From assembly GCA_963795335.1 (NCBI GenBank), contig CAWCHI010000010.1, positions 1 to 64,000 of the forward strand: a stretch of 64,000 bases of DNA, read 5' to 3'. The stretch comes from Trebonia sp963795335 (GTDB taxonomy: Bacteria; Actinomycetota; Actinomycetes; Streptosporangiales; Streptosporangiaceae). The notes under the pieces are model-generated. The model saw only the letters and a list, made by a program, of their open reading frames with translations, had not been told where the DNA came from and did no database searches. Shown here piece after piece: positions 1 to 8,165 of this stretch. The translations under genes and the position numbers were made by a program. How positions within the stretch are numbered: position 1 is the stretch's first letter; the number at the start of each line of letters is the position of its first letter.

Positions 1-1084
1 GTGGCCCGGCTGGCCGGGCTGACCGCGGTGGCGTACGCGGGCGCGCTTCTCGTGGCGGCGCCGTACCTGGTCTACTCGCTGAAGCACTACCAGGGCGCCC
101 TGACCAGGCCGCAGCCCGGCTTCTCGCTCCCGCTGATCCGGTTGATCCTGCCAGAGTCACACCAGCTGTTCGGGCTGACCCCGCTGGTCGCCTACTCCAG
201 TGCGCTCGGCCGGACGGGGATCGACGACTACGTGGGCATCCCGCTGATCGTCGTCCTGCTGCTGACGGCCGGCTTCGCCTGGGCGGAACCGGATCGGCTG
301 GCTGCTGGCGGGCGGGTTCGCGTTCGCGGTCGTTCTCGCGGCCGGCCCCAACCTGGTGCTCACCAGCACCCAGACCACGTACCGGCTGCCCTGGGCGGGC
401 CTGTGGGGCCTGCCGGTCGCGCGCAGCGCCGAGCCGTCCCGCTTCATCGTCTTCGCGCTGCTGGCGGTGGCGGCCGCGCTGGCGCTGTGGCTGGCGGCAC
501 CGGACCGGAGCCGCCTGCGGTGGGCCGCGCGCTGGGGCCTGGGGCTGCTCGCCGCCGTCGCCATCATCACCGACTCGCCGACTGCCTACCCGGCGGTGCA
601 ACCGCTGCCGCCGGGCTACCGCCTCCCGGCCGTCACGCACGCGGTCAACCAGCTCCCGGCGTTCATCACCGCGGGCATGTACCGCCGGTACCTGCGCCCG
701 GGCGAGATCGTCGCCGTCCTCACCGGCCGGGGCAACGCCGGGATGCTGTTCCAGGCCGCAGCCGGCTTCTACTTCCGGATCGCGGGCGGTTACATCAATG
801 CCTCGCTGACCCCGGTCGATGCGCTCCCGCACGCCCTGACGCTGCTCGCCCACCCGAGCCCGGCGGCGCTCCGGCTGTTCGACGACTACGTGCGCTCCTC
901 GGGGCTCGGCGCGATCATCGTCGAGCAGGCGTGGGAGGAGCCGTGGATGGACCTGGGCCGGGTCGGCCTGCGGGGCACGTCTTCAGGCGGTGTGACGATC
1001 TACCCGATGGGCCCCTGGCTTGCCCGCCAGGCGGGGCCGAGGCCAGCCGCCCCGGATACGGCCCGGACCGCCGGCCCGAGGTGA
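1..1084 (+). pseudogene. Multi-pass membrane protein, GT-C-like, 5' truncated and frameshifted
   Basis: The gene enters from the left edge, so its N-terminus is missing. The first ~94 residues hold a hydrophobic helix followed by a PQPGFSLPLIRL/ESHQLFGLTPLVAYSSALG stretch. Near position 283 the reading frame shifts by one base (an extra G in TGGGCGG would explain it). The second frame continues as WLLAGGFAFAVVLAAGPNLVL, more membrane helices and a soluble C-terminal part ending at 1084. Helices plus a soluble tail resemble GT-C type glycosyltransferases, but no catalytic motif is visible, so function is not assigned. It converges on the UPF0104 gene, with only 4 bp between the two ends. Either a real frameshift or a sequence error. 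Confidence 0.6.
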
Positions 1085-1088
1085 CCGG

Positions 1089-2417
1089 CTAGCTGATTGT
1101 CCCCCCGTCCAGCGGCAGGTGGTGCCGGCCGCCCGCCTGGGCAGCCTCGTCGGGATCGAAGGCTTCGGCTGCCTCGGCCTCGTCGGCGTCGAAGGCTTCG
1201 GCTGCCGCGGCCTCGTCGGCGTCGAAGGCACCGGGTGCCTCGTCCTCGTCGGAGCCGGCCGGCCGCGGTTCGCCCGCCTCGCCCGGCGGGTGCACATGGT
1301 CCGGTCTGACGAACGCGAACATGCTGGCGAACGCCGCCCGTACACCCCCGCTCGGCTTCACCTTGAGCGACACGAAGGCGGCGGCACCGAGCGGGATCGG
1401 CAGCCAGAAGTTCACCATCCGCCAGCCGAGCACCCCCAGGGTGGCGACGCTGCGGGTGGTTCCGAAGCCGACCAGCAGCAGCGGGGTGATCGAGTCGACC
1501 ACGCCGAGGCCGCCCGGGGTCAGCGGGAGCGCGCCCGCCACGTTGGCGATGCCGTAGGCGGCGAACAGCTCGATCGGGTTGGCCCGGTGCCCGAAGGCGG
1601 CCACGAAGCACCACAGTGAGGCGGCGTCGAGGATCCAGTTGAGCGACGCCCACAGCAGCGCCCAGGCCATGACCCGCTTGTCCCGGGCCAGCAGCGCGAA
1701 CGAGTGCGCGGCGTTGAGGACCGCCTTCTCGACGCCGTCGCCGGTCAGCCCGGGCACCTTGTCGCCGACCACCCGCAAGATCCGGGAGGCGAACGTGGCC
1801 CCGCGGGTGACGCCGAGTATCAGCACCGCGACCAGGGCCAGCACGATCGTCCCGATGATGGCGACGGTGCCGTAGATGGGCTTGAAGCCGGCCAGCGGGA
1901 TGGAGACGACCAGCGAGACCCACAGCAGCACGTTCAGCACCACGGTGGAGCCGATGCCCTTGGCCGCCATCATCACGGTGGCGTCGTTGGCGCTGATCCC
2001 CTCGGTGGTGAAGAGCTTGTAGCCGAGGGCGGCGGTGCCCAGCGTCCCGGCCGGGATGACGTGCGCCACGGCCGCGGCCGACAGGTCGATACGGAACAGC
2101 ACCGACAGGTTCGGCTTAACGCTCCCCTGCGGCAGCAGCACCTTGGTCAGCACCGCATAGCAGAACAGCGAGACGATCTCCAGGACCACGCCCCCGGCGA
2201 CCCACCAGCCGCTGACCTGGCCGAGCAGGTACAGGTCCTTGCTCGCCCCGACCAGCTCGGGCACCACCAGGTACTCGACCACGAGGGCAATGACGATCAG
2301 GATGACGCCGAGCCGGGCCGGCTTGATAAACCGGCGCCACCCCCGGCGTCCCCCTGTGCCCCCGGGTTTCGCCTCCGGGTTGTCCTCCGCTACGGAGACG
2401 TCTTCGCTCGAACGCAT
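1089..2417 (-). CDS. UPF0104 / lysylphosphatidylglycerol synthase TM-domain-like protein
   Basis: 442-aa multi-pass membrane protein. About eight hydrophobic segments lie between residues 30 and 370, and the family-type segment NVAGALPLTPGGLGVVD is present near residue 290. This architecture matches the flippase-like domain of LPG synthases (PF03706), here without the soluble synthase domain, so a lipid transport or flipping role is the family inference. Residues ~385-435 are an acidic low-complexity tail with three near-copies of AFDADEA, reflected in a 24- to 27-bp DNA repeat at about 1155-1230. Start ATG at 2417. Nothing in the neighbourhood identifies its lipid substrate. Confidence 0.85.
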   Translation of the reverse strand: MRSSEDVSVAEDNPEAKPGGTGGRRGWRRFIKPARLGVILIVIALVVEYLVVPELVGASKDLYLLGQVSGWWVAGGVVLEIVSLFCYAVLTKVLLPQGSVKPNLSVLFRIDLSAAAVAHVIPAGTLGTAALGYKLFTTEGISANDATVMMAAKGIGSTVVLNVLLWVSLVVSIPLAGFKPIYGTVAIIGTIVLALVAVLILGVTRGATFASRILRVVGDKVPGLTGDGVEKAVLNAAHSFALLARDKRVMAWALLWASLNWILDAASLWCFVAAFGHRANPIELFAAYGIANVAGALPLTPGGLGVVDSITPLLLVGFGTTRSVATLGVLGWRMVNFWLPIPLGAAAFVSLKVKPSGGVRAAFASMFAFVRPDHVHPPGEAGEPRPAGSDEDEAPGAFDADEAAAAEAFDADEAEAAEAFDPDEAAQAGGRHHLPLDGGTIS

Positions 2418-2479
2418 GGCACACCGCTACCCTGTTTTCGCGGCATATCGCATGGAATCGAAGATCATCGGGGAGAGCC

Positions 2480-3034
2480 GTGGCGGGCCCGTACGACACC
2501 ATCGAGACTGAGCGGCTGCTCATGCGCCGCTGGCGGGCGTCCGACCGCGCCCCTTTCGCCGCGCTCAACGGCGATCCGGAGACCCTGGTCTACTTCCCGT
2601 CGACGCTCACCCGGGCCGAGAGCGACGCCTACGCCGACCGGATCGAGGCGCAATTCACGGCCGACGGTTACGGGCTGTGGGCGCTCGAACGACGCGGATC
2701 GGGCGACTTCATCGGCTACACCGGATTCGCGCCGATGCCGGACGACATACCCGGCGCGGGCGGGACCGAGATCGGCTGGCGGCTGGCCCGGCCGGCCTGG
2801 CACCACGGGTACGCGACCGAGGCGGCCCGGGCCGCCCTCGGGGTCGGCTTCGGTGAGCTCGGCCTGCCCCAGATCTGGTCGACGACGGCGGTGCTGAACA
2901 CGCCGTCGCAGGCGGTGATGCGCCGGATCGGCCTGACCGAGGCGGCCCGTTTCGACCACCCCCGCATCCCGGCCGGCCACCCGCTGCGCCCGCACGTCGT
3001 CTATCACCGGGCCAACCCGGCTGGGTTCCGCTAG
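2480..3034 (+). CDS. GNAT family N-acetyltransferase (RimJ/RimL type)
   Basis: 184-aa protein that starts ETERLLMRRW, the usual opening of RimJ/RimL-type GNAT proteins. The acetyl-CoA-binding region follows at residues ~95-125 (GWRLARPAWHHGYATEAA), then the beta-alpha segment ending in NTPSQAVMRRIGL. These proteins acetylate amino groups of proteins or small molecules using acetyl-CoA; the substrate cannot be read from the sequence. The GTG at 2480 is preceded by GGGGAGAG, a good ribosome-binding site. It is divergent from the UPF0104 gene across 62 bp, so the two may share a promoter region. Confidence 0.9.
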   Translation: MAGPYDTIETERLLMRRWRASDRAPFAALNGDPETLVYFPSTLTRAESDAYADRIEAQFTADGYGLWALERRGSGDFIGYTGFAPMPDDIPGAGGTEIGWRLARPAWHHGYATEAARAALGVGFGELGLPQIWSTTAVLNTPSQAVMRRIGLTEAARFDHPRIPAGHPLRPHVVYHRANPAGFR

Positions 3035-3044
3035 CCCCGGCCAG

Positions 3045-3151
3045 CTAGTCCCGGCCGTACCGGGCGAGCAGCGCGGCCGCGGCCTCGATGAGTCCGTCCC
3101 GCACCGCGGCGGGCTCGGTCACCTCCACCTCGCCCCGAAGCCGGCCAGCCG
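3045..3151 (-). pseudogene. C-terminal remnant resembling a WYL-domain regulator
   Basis: The minus strand reads LRGEVEVTEPAAVRDGLIEA followed by AAALLARYGRD and a stop at 3045-3047. The pattern V-E-V-x-E-P-x-x-x-R followed by an alanine-rich helix and ARYG is typical of the last ~35 residues of WYL-domain transcriptional regulators. No start or helix-turn-helix part is present; upstream the frame runs into the tail of the EthD-like gene. Most likely a decayed gene end; the fragment is short. Confidence 0.35.
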
Positions 3152-3793
3152 TCAGCTGAACGACTTGTGCAGCCCGAAGACCCGCCGCTCGCGCCCGATG
3201 GCCGACCCGACGATGCGGTTACGCCACGGGGTCGAGGTCGCTTCCTTGTAGCCAGGCTGGTCGAACGCGGCCTCGGAGTCGAGCTCGTGCAGCGACAGGT
3301 ACTTCGGGCCGTTGCCCATCGTGAGCAGGTAGCGGCGGGCCCGCCGCCAGCCCGGCACCGCCAGCAGCAACGGGTAGTGCTCCTGCTCGTAGTAGGCGGC
3401 CAGGTCGGGCTCGACCTCGGGTGGGACCGACATGGAGACCGCCATGACGACCGGCGGCGGACCGTCGGCGGCGCTCTTGCCGTCCGCCCAGGAGTCGGAC
3501 AGCAGCGAGTACAGCCGCCGGTCGGACGACATCGACGACCCGATGCGCTTCTCCCGGTCCGACGAGTGCTCCCGCAGCGCCTGGTAGGCGGGGGTGTCCA
3601 GGGTGCCCGGGGTGACTTCGTACGTCGCCAGCCAGTCGGGCTGCTGCCCGTCGAGCGCGCGGAACCGGGTCACCGCGCCGAAGCCGGGGGTCGCCAGGCG
3701 CGCGGGCACGTGCTCGTTGTCATACCAGTCGGTGAATTCAGCCAGGTCGACCGGGCCGGGGGAGGAGTACACGAAGAGCAGGTCGTCCGCCAT
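3152..3793 (-). CDS. EthD-like dimeric alpha/beta-barrel protein
   Basis: 213 aa from ATG 3793. A longer frame reaches 3856 but runs through repetitive GC-rich DNA, so the MADDLLFVYSSPG start is preferred. Two similar halves are visible: FTDWYDNEHVPARLATPGFG near residue 20 and LAAYYEQEHYPLLLAVPGWR near residue 130. The x-W/Y-Y-D/E-x-E-H-x-P pattern is characteristic of EthD/DUF4286-like ferredoxin-fold proteins, here apparently duplicated within one chain. Such proteins often accompany catabolic or polyketide enzymes, but no partner enzyme is adjacent and the function is unknown. Confidence 0.75.
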   Translation of the reverse strand: MADDLLFVYSSPGPVDLAEFTDWYDNEHVPARLATPGFGAVTRFRALDGQQPDWLATYEVTPGTLDTPAYQALREHSSDREKRIGSSMSSDRRLYSLLSDSWADGKSAADGPPPVVMAVSMSVPPEVEPDLAAYYEQEHYPLLLAVPGWRRARRYLLTMGNGPKYLSLHELDSEAAFDQPGYKEATSTPWRNRIVGSAIGRERRVFGLHKSFS

Positions 3794-3838
3794 GGGCCGA
3801 TTATCCCGCTCCGGGGGCGCCGTCACCAGCCACCTGAC

Positions 3839-3880
3839 CCGGGCAAGGCCGGGCAAGGCCGGGCAAGGCCGGGCAACGCC
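3839..3880. repeat. 10-bp tandem repeat (CCGGGCAAGG), four copies
   Basis: Four head-to-tail copies of CCGGGCAAGG, the last one ending in CAACG, lie just upstream of the EthD-like gene and next to the strong hairpin that follows the transporter gene. Non-coding. Confidence 0.8.
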
Positions 3881-3884
3881 GGCC

Positions 3885-3942
3885 AGCGCAGCGGCGCCCG
3901 GCCGCGGCGAGGAGACCTCGCCGCGGCCGGGCGCCTGCGCTG
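3885..3942. terminator. Very strong GC hairpin after the MFS transporter gene
   Basis: A perfect 19-bp stem (3894-3912 pairing with 3916-3934) with a 3-nt AGA loop, extended outward by an imperfect CAGCGCAG/CTGCGCTG pair. It sits 30 bp past the stop of the transporter gene on the minus strand. There is no T-tract, as is common in GC-rich actinobacteria. Confidence 0.7.
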
Positions 3943-3974
3943 AACTGCCGCCGCACTGCTGAGACGGGTGCTGC

Positions 3975-5558
3975 TCAGACGGGTGCCGCCATCGGGTCGA
4001 TGCCCGCCATGTCTTCCCGCTTGACCCGGATCATCGCCAGCGCGATGATCACCGCGAGGAACGAGATCAGGGCCGACACCTCGTACCCGCGGCCGAATCC
4101 GAAGGCGAGCGCATGGTTGGACAGCGCCGTCTGGGCCGAGGGCGACAGGTGCGCCCCGTGGGTGGCGACGATGGCCGACTTCGTGTTCGACGCCACCGCT
4201 GACCAGGCCACCGTGCCCAAGATCGCCAGGCCGATCGACCCGCCGACTTGCTGCCCGGTGTTGAGCAGCGACGACGCCACCCCAGCGTCCTTGTTCGGCA
4301 CCTTCGCCAGCGCCACCAGGGACAGCGGCACGAACGTCAGCCCCATCCCCAGGCCCACCAGCATCGACGGCCCGAGCAGGCCGCCCGCGTAGCTGCTGTG
4401 CTCTGAGATACGCGACAGCCACAGGAGTCCGACCGTCGCGATGAGCGGTCCCCCGGTGATCAGCGGGCGGGCGCCGATCCGCGCGACCAGCTGGGAGGAT
4501 GACGCCGCGCCGATCAGGATCGCGCCCACCATGGGCAGGTAGGCGATTCCCGAGCGGACGGGCGAGTATCCCCAGACCGTCTGCACGAAGATCGTCATGA
4601 AGAAGAACATGCCGAAGATCGCGGTACCGATGCACAAGCTGATCAGGTACGCCCCGGTCCGGTCACGGGAGCGGAGCACCCGCGGCGGCACCAGCGCGTG
4701 CTTGGACCGCGCTTCGATGAAGGCGAACGCGGTGAGCAGGACCACCGCCGCCACCAGCGAGGCGATGACCTTGGTGCTGCCCCAGTGCCCGACCGCCTGG
4801 CCGTTGGTGAACGTGGTGGCCGCTTCCGACAGCCCGTACACCAGGGCGGCGAGGCCGAGGGTGGCGGTGATCGCGCCGGGCAGGTCGAACTTGCCGTGCA
4901 CCCGGCTCGACTCGCCGAGCACCCGCGGTGCCAGCAGCACCAGGATCAGGCCGATCGGCACGTTGACGAAGAACACCCAGCGCCAGTTGGCGTAGCTGGT
5001 GAGCAGCCCGCCGAGGATCAGGCCGATGGCCGCGCCGGAAATGGACACGCCGGCGTAGACGCCCATCGCGCGGTTGCGCTCCTTCCCCTCGGGGAAGTTG
5101 ACCGCGATCAGCGACAACGAGGTGGGCGCGGCGAACGCGCCGCCGATGCCCTGGATCACCCGCGCGATCAGCAGCTCGGGCTGGTTCTGAGCGAACCCGC
5201 CGGCCAGCGAGGCGACCGCGAACAAGGCGATGCCGAAGATGAAGATCCGCCGCCGTCCGAGCAGGTCACCGGACCGGCCGCCGAGCAGCAGGAGGCCGCC
5301 GAAGGCGAGCGCGTAGGCGTTGACCACCCATTCCAGGTTCGTCCCGGAGAAGTGCAGCGCCTGCTGGATATGCGGCAGCGCCACGTTGACGATGGTGGCG
5401 TCGAGCACGACCATGAGCTGCGCGGCCGCGATGACCAGGAGCGCGAGGCCGAGCCGGCGGGGCCGTGCCGCCTCTGTGCCTGGCGTGTCGACCACTTGCT
5501 GACTGGTGTCGGTCACGGCCGCGGCCGTGCCCTCCGCCTGTCCTGACTTTGGTGACAC
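3975..5558 (-). CDS. DHA2-family MFS drug exporter (EmrB/QacA type)
   Basis: 527-aa transporter with 14 predicted membrane segments. It has the N-terminal signature VLDATIVNVALPHIQ in helix 1 (~residue 52), motif A GRSGDLLGRRR around residue 95, and antiporter motif C in AGVSISGAAIGLILGG around residue 170. These define the proton-driven DHA2 multidrug antiporters. The GTG start at 5558 is preceded by AAAGGGGAT. It lies 142 bp downstream of a MarR-family gene on the same strand, the usual regulator-exporter pairing, so drug- or acid-inducible export under MarR control is inferred. Substrate unknown. Confidence 0.9.
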   Translation of the reverse strand: MSPKSGQAEGTAAAVTDTSQQVVDTPGTEAARPRRLGLALLVIAAAQLMVVLDATIVNVALPHIQQALHFSGTNLEWVVNAYALAFGGLLLLGGRSGDLLGRRRIFIFGIALFAVASLAGGFAQNQPELLIARVIQGIGGAFAAPTSLSLIAVNFPEGKERNRAMGVYAGVSISGAAIGLILGGLLTSYANWRWVFFVNVPIGLILVLLAPRVLGESSRVHGKFDLPGAITATLGLAALVYGLSEAATTFTNGQAVGHWGSTKVIASLVAAVVLLTAFAFIEARSKHALVPPRVLRSRDRTGAYLISLCIGTAIFGMFFFMTIFVQTVWGYSPVRSGIAYLPMVGAILIGAASSSQLVARIGARPLITGGPLIATVGLLWLSRISEHSSYAGGLLGPSMLVGLGMGLTFVPLSLVALAKVPNKDAGVASSLLNTGQQVGGSIGLAILGTVAWSAVASNTKSAIVATHGAHLSPSAQTALSNHALAFGFGRGYEVSALISFLAVIIALAMIRVKREDMAGIDPMAAPV

Positions 5559-5700
5559 AAGAATCCCCTTTATCAGAGTCTGGAGGAAAAACTAGATTTA
5601 GATTTTGATCCCGAACGAGTGCGTGCTCCGCCGCTCGCGCCCATGACCGGCCCGGTCAGGCTGCCAGGCGGTGGCGGTGCGGCGCGGGTTTAGCGCTGTG

Positions 5701-6222
5701 TCACGTGCCTGCCCCCGGACAGCCGCCGTCTCCGGCGTCGCCCGGAGCCGGCGTGTCGACCATCTTCCGCACCAGCTGGAGGAAGCAGCGCCGCTCCTCC
5801 TCATCCAGCGCGTAACACCAGGGCATCCGCTGCGCGAGCTGGGACATCAGCCGGTCCTTGACGCTGATGCCCTCCCCGGTGAGTACCAGGTTTTTCACCC
5901 GCCGGTCCCGCTGCCCAGGCTCCCGGCGCAGGAGGCCGCGCTTCTCGAGGTTGTCCGCGATGGTGGTGATGAACGACGCGTCGCACCCCATCCGCTGGGC
6001 CATTTCCTTCATCGGAAGGGCGCCGTCCAGCTTGAACATCGCCAGCAGGTCGTGCGGGGCCAGCCCGACGCCACTGGCGATGGACTGCCCCACCGCTCCC
6101 GCCTGCTTGACGAGGGAGGTGAGCGCGTCGAGGATGTCCCGGTTGAGCGCCGGTGCCGAGTCGTCAGCCGCAGCTGTGACTTCGGCCCGCGCCGTTCCCG
6201 GTCCCTGGGTCTCGATGCTCAT
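5701..6222 (-). CDS. MarR-family transcriptional regulator
   Basis: 173 aa from ATG 6222; a TTG two codons upstream is also possible. The winged-helix core runs through PMKEMAQRMGCDASFITTIADNLEKRGLLRR (helix-turn-helix and recognition helix), with the wing REPGQRDRRVKNLVLT, at residues ~70-120. MarR proteins are dimeric repressors released by small phenolic or xenobiotic ligands. The gene is upstream of the DHA2 exporter on the same strand, and a dyad suitable for autoregulation lies just upstream of its start. Confidence 0.9.
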   Translation of the reverse strand: MSIETQGPGTARAEVTAAADDSAPALNRDILDALTSLVKQAGAVGQSIASGVGLAPHDLLAMFKLDGALPMKEMAQRMGCDASFITTIADNLEKRGLLRREPGQRDRRVKNLVLTGEGISVKDRLMSQLAQRMPWCYALDEEERRCFLQLVRKMVDTPAPGDAGDGGCPGAGT

Positions 6223-6236
6223 GACCAACTAAACAG

Positions 6237-6249
6237 TTGAGCTACTCAA
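6237..6249. promoter_or_regulatory. Candidate MarR operator dyad
   Basis: TTGAG-CTA-CTCAA, a perfect 5-bp inverted repeat with a 3-bp spacer, sits 15 bp upstream of the marR-like start in an unusually AT-rich intergenic stretch. Position and symmetry fit autoregulation of the regulator-exporter pair; not tested. Confidence 0.4.
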
Positions 6250-6417
6250 GCTATTCCGTCTTCTCTCTCTTTTTCTGGTGGACTTCCAGGGGGCCGCCGT
6301 TTCATCGCCGCCTACGGGCCGGCCGCCCTCATCTCTAAGACGCGGCAGGCCGGTTCGTTGTGACAGATCCGGAAAAAGCTCTCTGGCCTGCGGCCCAATG
6401 ACAACGGTGCCGACAAC

Positions 6418-8079
6418 GTGAGCAACCGTACGGGCAGTAAGCGCGTCCTAACGATTGTGACGAACTCATCGGAGAGTCCCCTCGCGCGGCGCGCCTTCCT
6501 CGGCCTCGCCGCCGGCAGTGCCGCCGCCGTGGCGGTGCCGGGCATCGCCAGCGCCTCGGTAGACCGGGCGCTTACTTCCTCCGGCATCGCCGCGCGGTCG
6601 GCCGGGCCCTCCCCGGCCGACTGGACCGCCCTCGGGCACGACCTGTCCGGCACCCTCGTCCGGCCCGGTGAGGCGCAGTACGCGACGGCCAAGCTGCTGT
6701 TCGACCCGCGGTTCAACGGCGTCAACCCGGCTGGCATCGCCTACGTGAAGACCGTCCACGATGTGGCGACGTGCCTGGCGTTCGCGCGCAAGTTCAAGCT
6801 CCCGTTCGCGGCCCGGTCCGGCGGGCACAGCTACGGTGGCTGGTCCAGCACCAGCGGGCTGATCATCGACGTGACCAACTTCCGGATGGGCCCGGTGTCC
6901 GGCAGCACCGCCGTCGTGGGCGCGGGCACCCGGCTCATCGACTTCTACCACGGCCTCGCCAGCCACGGCCGGGCGGTGCCGGGCGGTTCCTGCCCGACGG
7001 TCGGCATCGCCGGGCTGACCCTCGGCGGCGGCATCGGGGTGACCGCCCGCGCCTACGGCCTCACCTGCGACAGCCTCGAGTCAGTGCAGATCGTGCTGGC
7101 CAACGGGTCGGCTGTGACCGCCACCGCCAGCAATCAGTACAAGGACCTGTTCTGGGCCAGCCAGGGCGGCGGCGGCGGGAACTTCGGCGTCGTCACCCAG
7201 TTCACCTTCCGCACCGTGGCCGCCCCCAGCCTGTGCCTGTTCAGCATGAGCTGGCCCTGGTCGCAGGCGGCGCGGGTGGTCGCGGCGTGGCAAAACTGGG
7301 CCCCGCACGCACCCGACCAGCTGTGGTCGAACATGCACCTGGCGGCCGCGCCGGGCGGGACCACCCCGAGCATCGGGGTCGGCGGTACCTACATCGGCAG
7401 TGCCAACGAGGCGGCGGCCCTGATCGACCAGCTCTGGGCGAAGTCCGGCAAGCCGGCCAGCGGGCACTGGAGCCTGAGCAACCCGCAGCCGTTCATGACC
7501 GCGATGCTGGTCGAGGCGGGCTGCTCCAGCATCGGCTACCAGGCCTGTCACCTGCCCTGGTACGCCAGCGGGGGCAAACTGAGCCAGCAGCCGCAGTACG
7601 CCAAGTCGGACTTCTTCACCCGTCCGCTGAGCAGCGCCGGCATCAGCACCCTGCTCGCCGGGGTGACCGCGCTGCAGAAGGTGCACGGGGGGGTCGGCGC
7701 GGTCGGCGGGATCGCCTTCGACTCGCTCGGCGGCGCGGTCAACCGGGTCGCGCCCACCGCGACCGCCTTCGTGCACCGCACGGCTCTGTTCTCGGCCCAG
7801 TACACGACCGACTGGGCCAACGGCACCGGCGGCAGCGGGCCCGCCAACCAGCTCACCTGGCTGCGTGACTTCTGGGGCTCGATGCGGTCGTACGCGAGCG
7901 GCCAGGCCTACCAGAACTACCCGGACCCGGACCTGAAGAACTACCTCCAGGCCTACTACGGCATGAACCTGTCCCGGCTGGAGTCGATCAAGGCGAAGTA
8001 CGACCCGGCCAACATGTTCAGGTTCCCGCAGTCCATCCCGCCCGCCAAGGCGGTGGCCGAGTTGCCGGTCACCGGGTAG
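6418..8079 (+). CDS. Secreted FAD-linked oxidase (berberine bridge enzyme-like)
   Basis: 553 aa. The N-terminus carries a twin-arginine signal (ARRAFLGLAAGS, hydrophobic run, then AxA-type site), so export as a folded flavoprotein is likely. The FAD_binding_4 (PCMH) domain includes RSGGHSYGG with His137 and GGSCPTVGIAGLTLGGG with Cys192. Those are the two residues that in this family attach FAD bicovalently. The C-terminal BBE element YYGMNLSRLESIKAKYDP is intact. Such enzymes oxidise sugars, alkaloids or polyketide intermediates; substrate unknown. The GTG at 6418 is taken as start; a GTG at 6457 would also leave the Tat motif intact. Converges on the beta-helix gene across a shared terminator. 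Confidence 0.88.
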   Translation: MSNRTGSKRVLTIVTNSSESPLARRAFLGLAAGSAAAVAVPGIASASVDRALTSSGIAARSAGPSPADWTALGHDLSGTLVRPGEAQYATAKLLFDPRFNGVNPAGIAYVKTVHDVATCLAFARKFKLPFAARSGGHSYGGWSSTSGLIIDVTNFRMGPVSGSTAVVGAGTRLIDFYHGLASHGRAVPGGSCPTVGIAGLTLGGGIGVTARAYGLTCDSLESVQIVLANGSAVTATASNQYKDLFWASQGGGGGNFGVVTQFTFRTVAAPSLCLFSMSWPWSQAARVVAAWQNWAPHAPDQLWSNMHLAAAPGGTTPSIGVGGTYIGSANEAAALIDQLWAKSGKPASGHWSLSNPQPFMTAMLVEAGCSSIGYQACHLPWYASGGKLSQQPQYAKSDFFTRPLSSAGISTLLAGVTALQKVHGGVGAVGGIAFDSLGGAVNRVAPTATAFVHRTALFSAQYTTDWANGTGGSGPANQLTWLRDFWGSMRSYASGQAYQNYPDPDLKNYLQAYYGMNLSRLESIKAKYDPANMFRFPQSIPPAKAVAELPVTG

Positions 8080-8104
8080 CGCCGCGACCGCGGCCCCGCA
8101 CGCT

Positions 8105-8147
8105 AGTGCCCCGCGGCTCTCCGGGACGGGAGGAGCCGCGGGGCACT
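8105..8147. terminator. Bidirectional hairpin terminator
   Basis: A perfect 15-bp stem (8105-8119 with 8133-8147, AGTGCCCCGCGGCTC on one arm) and a 13-nt loop lie between two convergent genes ending at 8079 and 8166. It can terminate both. Confidence 0.8.
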
Positions 8148-8165
8148 ACTGCGCCCGGGCTGGGA

